From SZUA-229 sp036567985 (GTDB lineage Bacteria > Pseudomonadota > Gammaproteobacteria > SZUA-229), in NCBI GenBank assembly GCA_036567985.1, contig DATCTK010000017.1, positions 1 through 11,652 on the forward strand: 11,652 nt of DNA, given 5' to 3'. Positions 8,610 to 11,652 of the stretch are shown one piece after another. A program made the position numbers and the translations under genes. Under the pieces are notes generated by a model. It made no database searches. It was not told where the DNA came from and saw nothing but the letters and a program-made list of their open reading frames with translations. How positions within the stretch are numbered: the first letter of the stretch is position 1; each line of letters starts with the position of its first letter.

Positions 8610-9156
8610 AGTCGTCCCGCTGTTTCGGCCCGATATTAATGCCCAGGGAAACCCGGCTGTGCTGGCTCAGGTTTTCGCTTACCTCATGGGGCATATCCGG
8701 CGGGAAAAACACAAACAGGCCTTCCTCGGGGGTGACCCGGCAATCCAGCGGCGGCCTGCTTAACACCAGTTCGCCGGAGTTCTCCGGCACTTTCACGTAA
8801 TAAACCGCAGATAACAGTTCATCATCGTCGTCATGGCGGTGCAGCGTGGTGCGGTCACCGGGGTTCATCAGGTTAAACCATAACCCGGCCTTCAGTTCCG
8901 CGGCGGGTTGCTGCAGTATTTCGGCGGCAATTTCGGTCACCGTGCGGATCACCTGGCTGAGCGCCGGAATTTTCCCGGCATCAATATAGATATTTTCATA
9001 GCGGCCGAAAAACTCGTGGGTTTTGCGCGTGTCCCCATCATCAATAAAGCGCTGCAGGCCTTCCATCAGTTGCTGGTTCAGTTCATTGTAATCGTCCAGT
9101 CTGGCGGAGTGCAGGCTGTGCTGGTTAAGACGGTAATGCGGGCTCATAGGTATCAT
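8608..9156 (-). CDS. 2-oxoglutarate/Fe(II)-dependent oxygenase-like protein
   Basis: This 182-residue protein looks like a small member of the 2OG-Fe(II) oxygenase superfamily, nearest in pattern to the 2OG-FeII_Oxy_5 (TIGR02466-like) proteins. The jelly-roll core shows LWFNLMNPGD (92-101), then HRHDDDDELLSAVYYV (106-121), holding a candidate HxD iron motif (H108/D110), with H106 as a further possible ligand. LFVFFPPDMPHEVSEN (147-162) supplies the distal histidine H157, and R168 is the likely 2-oxoglutarate-binding arginine, 11 residues later. Such enzymes hydroxylate proteins or small molecules; the substrate here is unknown. A second ATG three codons in (9147) is an alternative start; neither has a clear ribosome site. 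The gene follows the GNAT gene by 9 nt, so it is probably translationally coupled to it, and converges on sucD. Confidence 0.72.
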   Translation of the reverse strand: MIPMSPHYRLNQHSLHSARLDDYNELNQQLMEGLQRFIDDGDTRKTHEFFGRYENIYIDAGKIPALSQVIRTVTEIAAEILQQPAAELKAGLWFNLMNPGDRTTLHRHDDDDELLSAVYYVKVPENSGELVLSRPPLDCRVTPEEGLFVFFPPDMPHEVSENLSQHSRVSLGINIGPKQRDD

Positions 9157-9165
9157 GCTGCGTGT

Positions 9166-9639
9166 TCAGGGTTTGAGTGGATAAAACAATATATCGACCG
9201 GCTCATTATGATACAGGCAATGCGCCAGTGGCTGCCAGCCACGTTTCCGATAAAACGCCGCCTGATCCGGGGTAAACAGATACAGCCGCTCGGCCGAACC
9301 CTGCCTGGCAAGCTCAATACAGCGCCGGATCAGTTCTGTAGCTATGCCCTGTTGACGGAAGCTCGGGTGTACATAGACACTGGCCAGCCAGGGCGAGAGC
9401 TCGCTGTGGGTTTCCATATCGCATTCCACCACGCTGGCAGAACCCACGGGCTGTCCCTGTTGTGTGGCCAGCAGGCAAAACGGCACCTCGGGGCTGTTGT
9501 TGTATGTGCTGTAAAGACGGACCCGCGATTCAACACTGTGTTGCGGGCTGAGATGATGCCACTGCGACTGGTGCCAGCGGGCTATGGTTTCGATGTGCTG
9601 GGGCTGTTCGCCGAGGTAACTGAAACGGGTCGTTTGCAT
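9166..9639 (-). CDS. GNAT-family N-acetyltransferase
   Basis: From the ATG at 9639 this is a 157-residue GNAT acetyltransferase, which would transfer an acetyl group from acetyl-CoA to an amine on an unknown acceptor. The acetyl-CoA loop is clear: ASVYVHPSFRQQGIA (86-100) holds the R/Q-x-x-G-x-G/A motif as RQQGIA. It is followed by helix TELIRRCIELA and the C-terminal FYRKRGW (129-135), typical of the fold. The frame is open upstream for 45 more codons, to an ATG at 9774, but that extension lacks family character and I leave it out. No strong ribosome site precedes 9639 (GGAG lies 15 nt away). It is the first gene of a two-gene - strand unit with the oxygenase-like gene 9 nt downstream. Confidence 0.8.
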   Translation of the reverse strand: MQTTRFSYLGEQPQHIETIARWHQSQWHHLSPQHSVESRVRLYSTYNNSPEVPFCLLATQQGQPVGSASVVECDMETHSELSPWLASVYVHPSFRQQGIATELIRRCIELARQGSAERLYLFTPDQAAFYRKRGWQPLAHCLYHNEPVDILFYPLKP

Positions 9640-9671
9640 TGCTTTAAACTCATGCTCCGGGAAGCAAACTG

Positions 9672-9770
9672 ATGGAAAAAGGTCTATTCTTGTTAGTGAT
9701 ATTGCTTGTCTGCAGGGCATATTCCAGCTGCCTGAAGACTGGCCATGGAGCCGATCCACCAGTCCAGTAG
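9672..9770 (+). CDS. Possible small hydrophobic ORF (32 aa)
   Basis: A 32-codon ORF starts at ATG 9672 and stops at TAG 9768-9770, in the 199-bp gap between the divergent GNAT and receiver genes. It begins MEKGLFLLVILLVC: a charged N-terminus, then an unbroken hydrophobic run, then a polar tail with a second cysteine (SSC, residues 18-20). This looks like a small membrane peptide or short secretion signal. GGGAAG at 9659-9664 is a fair ribosome site with a 7-nt spacer. An ORF of this length can arise by chance, and no family is recognised. Confidence 0.22.
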   Translation: MEKGLFLLVILLVCRAYSSCLKTGHGADPPVQ

Positions 9771-9780
9771 ACAAGGGGTC

Positions 9781-9796
9781 AGGTGCGGGCTTTGCA
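9781..9796 (+). promoter_or_regulatory. Weak sigma-54-like promoter candidate
   Basis: AGGTGCGGGCTTTGCA (9781-9796) has the GG-N10-GC spacing of -24/-12 promoters (GG 9782-9783, GC 9794-9795) and matches the consensus TGGCACG-N4-TTGCA at nine of twelve defined positions. It would start transcription near 9807, about 30 nt before the receiver gene. No convincing sigma-70 promoter was seen nearby. The site could be chance, and no enhancer sites are recognised. Confidence 0.28.
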
Positions 9797-9838
9797 GGAT
9801 GCTTAAAAAATTAACACAGCTTCAGGTGAGATTACAGT

Positions 9839-10423
9839 ATGAGCGTCAACAATAGAATTCTAATAGTCGATGACACGCCGTCAATTCACGAGGATTTTCG
9901 TAAAATTCTCGTGCCATCAGGCAAAGTTGGTAAGGATCTGGAGCAGATGGCAGAAAGTCTGTTTGGTGACAGTGGAGAGGGGCCACTTGATCCGTGCATG
10001 GAATATGAGATTCACTCCGCCTACCAGGGTGAGGAAGCGCTGCAGATGATTGAAAAAGCGGAGCGGGAAGACAGGGGCTATGCCCTGATATTTATGGACG
10101 TGCGTATGCCGCCAGGGCTGGATGGGGTGAAAACCATTAAAAAGATCTGGGAGCAGTATCCCTGTCTGGAAATTGTTATCTGTACGGCCTACTCCGATTA
10201 TTCCTGGTCAGATATTGTTGATATGCTGGGGCCATCGGACCATCTGCTGGTATTAAAAAAACCATTTGATGCAGACGAGGCTCAGCAGATGGCACTGTCA
10301 TTGACACGCAGGGCGAGTAATGCAAAAAAACAGCGTATACATCTTTCAACGTTACAAAAGAATCTGGATAACTGCTATCAGAGTGTTGATCAGCTCAAAC
10401 AGCAGATAGAAAAAATCTCATAG
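9839..10423 (+). CDS. Stand-alone receiver-domain response regulator
   Basis: This 194-residue protein is a CheY-like receiver with no output domain. RILIVDD (6-12) gives the acidic pair D11/D12, FMDVRMPPG (85-93) the phosphorylated D87, T116 in CTAYSD the switch threonine, and K141 in KKPF the conserved lysine. Compared with a standard receiver it carries a roughly 25-residue insert between helix 1 and strand 2 (about 27-53, rich in G, E and D). The DVRMPPG..DG and CTAYSDYSW patterns are typical of a receiver subtype found in large hybrid kinases and c-di-GMP enzymes. The tail after 160 is polar with coiled-coil character (LSTLQKNLDN to QLKQQIEK). A strong AGGTGAG ribosome site (9824-9830) supports this start. 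It is the first gene of a likely operon with the YfiR-like and sensor genes, so it probably accepts phosphate from, or binds, that sensor pathway. Confidence 0.88.
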   Translation: MSVNNRILIVDDTPSIHEDFRKILVPSGKVGKDLEQMAESLFGDSGEGPLDPCMEYEIHSAYQGEEALQMIEKAEREDRGYALIFMDVRMPPGLDGVKTIKKIWEQYPCLEIVICTAYSDYSWSDIVDMLGPSDHLLVLKKPFDADEAQQMALSLTRRASNAKKQRIHLSTLQKNLDNCYQSVDQLKQQIEKIS

Positions 10424-10459
10424 GGAGCAGAGTGTCGTGCAGGATACACGTAGGCGACA

Positions 10460-11026
10460 GTGTTAAATCATTTGATGAAAACCACAGCATTTGCAGGCCA
10501 CTTACTGATGGTTCTGGTGCTCGCCGTTTCATTAACCCTTGGCGCAGCACCCCATGACAGTCTGGCGGATAATAACCGTGAGTATCAGCTCAAGGCAGCC
10601 TATCTGCTGAATTTTGCCCGCTTTGTTTACTGGCCGGAGCAATCCTTTGCAGCAGATGATTCAGCCTTTACCATTTGTGTGTATGGTGACAATCCTTTCG
10701 ATGGTGCCTTAAACAGTCTTTCCAGTAAGCAGATTAATAATCGTCCAATCGAGATACGCTTTTTTGAACAGGGGCAGACAGATGCACAGTGTCAGATTGC
10801 TTTTTTCCCGGAAACAGCACAAGCGATATACAGCTCCTTAAAAAAGCAGCTTCCAGCCCATGTATTAACCGTCAGTGAATACGATGGCTTCTGTGAAGAT
10901 GGTGGCATGATTGAATTTATTCAGGTGGAAAATAAAATCCGCTTCGAGATTAATCTCACCAGCAGTACAGAAAACGGCATTAAATACCGTTCGCAACTGC
11001 TTGAAGTGGCGGAGCGGCTGCGATGA
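10460..11026 (+). CDS. YfiR/DUF4154-family periplasmic protein
   Basis: This 188-residue protein belongs to the YfiR (DUF4154) family. In Pseudomonas aeruginosa, YfiR is a periplasmic repressor that binds the membrane sensor YfiN. The first 30 or so residues are a signal peptide (a hydrophobic run over about 15-28, ending GAA), so export is expected. The mature part shows the family signs: YQLKAAYLLNFARFVYWPE (42-60), ICVYGDNPF (72-80), and the C-terminal IRFEINL with a terminal helix. Cysteines 73 and 111 sit where one YfiR disulfide is expected; C145 has no visible partner. The GTG at 10460 has AGG in a nearby ribosome-site position; the ATG at 10475 is an alternative that still leaves a signal peptide. 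The stop overlaps the ATG of the next gene (ATGA), which indicates translational coupling with the CHASE8-like sensor. Confidence 0.85.
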   Translation: MLNHLMKTTAFAGHLLMVLVLAVSLTLGAAPHDSLADNNREYQLKAAYLLNFARFVYWPEQSFAADDSAFTICVYGDNPFDGALNSLSSKQINNRPIEIRFFEQGQTDAQCQIAFFPETAQAIYSSLKKQLPAHVLTVSEYDGFCEDGGMIEFIQVENKIRFEINLTSSTENGIKYRSQLLEVAERLR

Positions 11027-11652
11027 AGCTGTTCAGGCATATCAGTATAAAGACCAAACTGCTGATGGTGTATATCACCATTACCGGGCTTATTCTGACG
11101 TCAGCGTTTATTATTATTATGCGCATGGAAGCAAGTACTAACCGGCAGAATGTTGTTTCCGGATTGTCTGTGGTGGGCGAAATCGTTGCCGATCGCAGTG
11201 CCGCATCGGTGGCATTTTCCGATGTGGAGTCGGCAAACAGTAATCTACGTACGCTGCGCTCGCATGAATCTATTGTTTACGCCTGTATCCGCACAGAGGC
11301 TAACGAGTCATTTGCCCAGTATACGATTGATAGCAGTACGCAATACAGCTGCGACGATTTCGATATCGAGAATACAACCCGCTTTGATGGTAATTACGTG
11401 GATATATATAAGCCAATATTGCTGGAAGGTCAGCCGATTGGCATGCTGCAGGTCAAGGCTTCGCTGGATGAGTTGAATAAGCGTCTGCTGGATAGTGCCA
11501 AACTGTCGTTTATGATTTTCACTGGCTTGATGCTAATTGCAGCGTTTCTGTCCAGGAAGTTGATGAATCTGGTGACGCAGCCGATTACCCGGCTCAAGGA
11601 TATTGCACAGAGCGTCACCGAAAAAAGAAATTACGATCTGCGTGTGGAGCAG
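11023..11652 (+). CDS. Membrane sensor with CHASE8-like domain and HAMP (partial, C-terminus off window)
   Basis: An ATG at 11023, overlapping the YfiR-like stop, opens a frame that stays open for 210 codons to the window edge. The protein starts with a short basic segment (MKLFRHISIKTK), a first membrane helix (about 14-33), and a periplasmic domain of about 125 residues. This domain resembles CHASE8 of YfiN-type sensors (VGEIVADRSAASVAFSD at 51-67, then a LRSHESIVYACI region). A second membrane helix lies at about 162-177, followed by a HAMP linker (QPITRLKDIAQSV, 186-198; then KRNYDLRV). The output domain lies outside the window. Given the YfiR neighbour it could be a GGDEF diguanylate cyclase as in YfiN; given the upstream receiver it could be a histidine kinase, perhaps a hybrid one. 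The sequence seen does not decide this. Confidence 0.85.
   Translation, partial: MKLFRHISIKTKLLMVYITITGLILTSAFIIIMRMEASTNRQNVVSGLSVVGEIVADRSAASVAFSDVESANSNLRTLRSHESIVYACIRTEANESFAQYTIDSSTQYSCDDFDIENTTRFDGNYVDIYKPILLEGQPIGMLQVKASLDELNKRLLDSAKLSFMIFTGLMLIAAFLSRKLMNLVTQPITRLKDIAQSVTEKRNYDLRVEQ

Noticed and set aside
8908..9672. A 254-codon open frame on the + strand across the oxygenase and GNAT genes
   Set aside because: The opposite strand carries the recognisable GNAT motif and iron-site motifs; this frame has none.
9640..9774. N-terminal extension of the GNAT protein to an ATG at 9774
   Set aside because: The extra 45 residues do not resemble GNAT proteins and would fill most of the divergent promoter region; the ATG at 9639 fits the family start.
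10432..10449. GTGT/ACAC inverted repeat between the receiver and YfiR-like genes
   Set aside because: A 4-bp stem with a 10-nt loop is not distinguishable from chance.

Overview
The window reads as chromosomal DNA from a gammaproteobacterium. Genes are tightly packed with moderate GC, and the central operon order sucA-sucB-lpd-sucC-sucD is the one known from Pseudomonas-like gammaproteobacteria. The third gene resembles the LpdG type of dihydrolipoamide dehydrogenase. No mobile element, CRISPR array, tRNA or rRNA is visible. The genus cannot be told from the sequence alone.

Layout, left to right. (1) A complete Nudix hydrolase gene (3-569, +). (2) A five-gene TCA-cycle operon on the + strand: sucA (758-3616), sucB (3630-4916), lpdA (4919-6370), sucC (6505-7674) and sucD (7674-8549). 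Together they encode all three components of the 2-oxoglutarate dehydrogenase complex and both subunits of succinyl-CoA synthetase, so one transcript could carry the whole route from 2-oxoglutarate to succinate. The genes touch or nearly touch, except for a 134-bp gap with a perfect hairpin between lpdA and sucC. (3) Two convergent genes on the - strand: a GNAT acetyltransferase (9166-9639) followed after 9 nt by a 2-oxoglutarate/Fe(II) oxygenase-like protein (8608-9156). (4) A 199-bp divergent intergenic region with a doubtful 32-residue hydrophobic ORF and a weak sigma-54-like promoter match. (5) A + strand signalling module cut by the right edge: a stand-alone receiver-domain protein (9839-10423), a secreted YfiR/DUF4154 protein (10460-11026), and the N-terminal 210 codons of a membrane sensor with a CHASE8-like periplasmic domain and a HAMP linker (11023-11652).

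The left two thirds is ordinary central metabolism and looks intact. The most interesting part is the right end. It pairs a YfiR-like periplasmic protein with a CHASE8-like sensor, the input half of the YfiBNR (Tpb) c-di-GMP system, and adds an unusual receiver protein with no output domain. The output domain of the sensor lies beyond the window, so whether this is a diguanylate cyclase or a histidine-kinase pathway cannot be decided here. I see no clear evidence of a wholly undescribed system.
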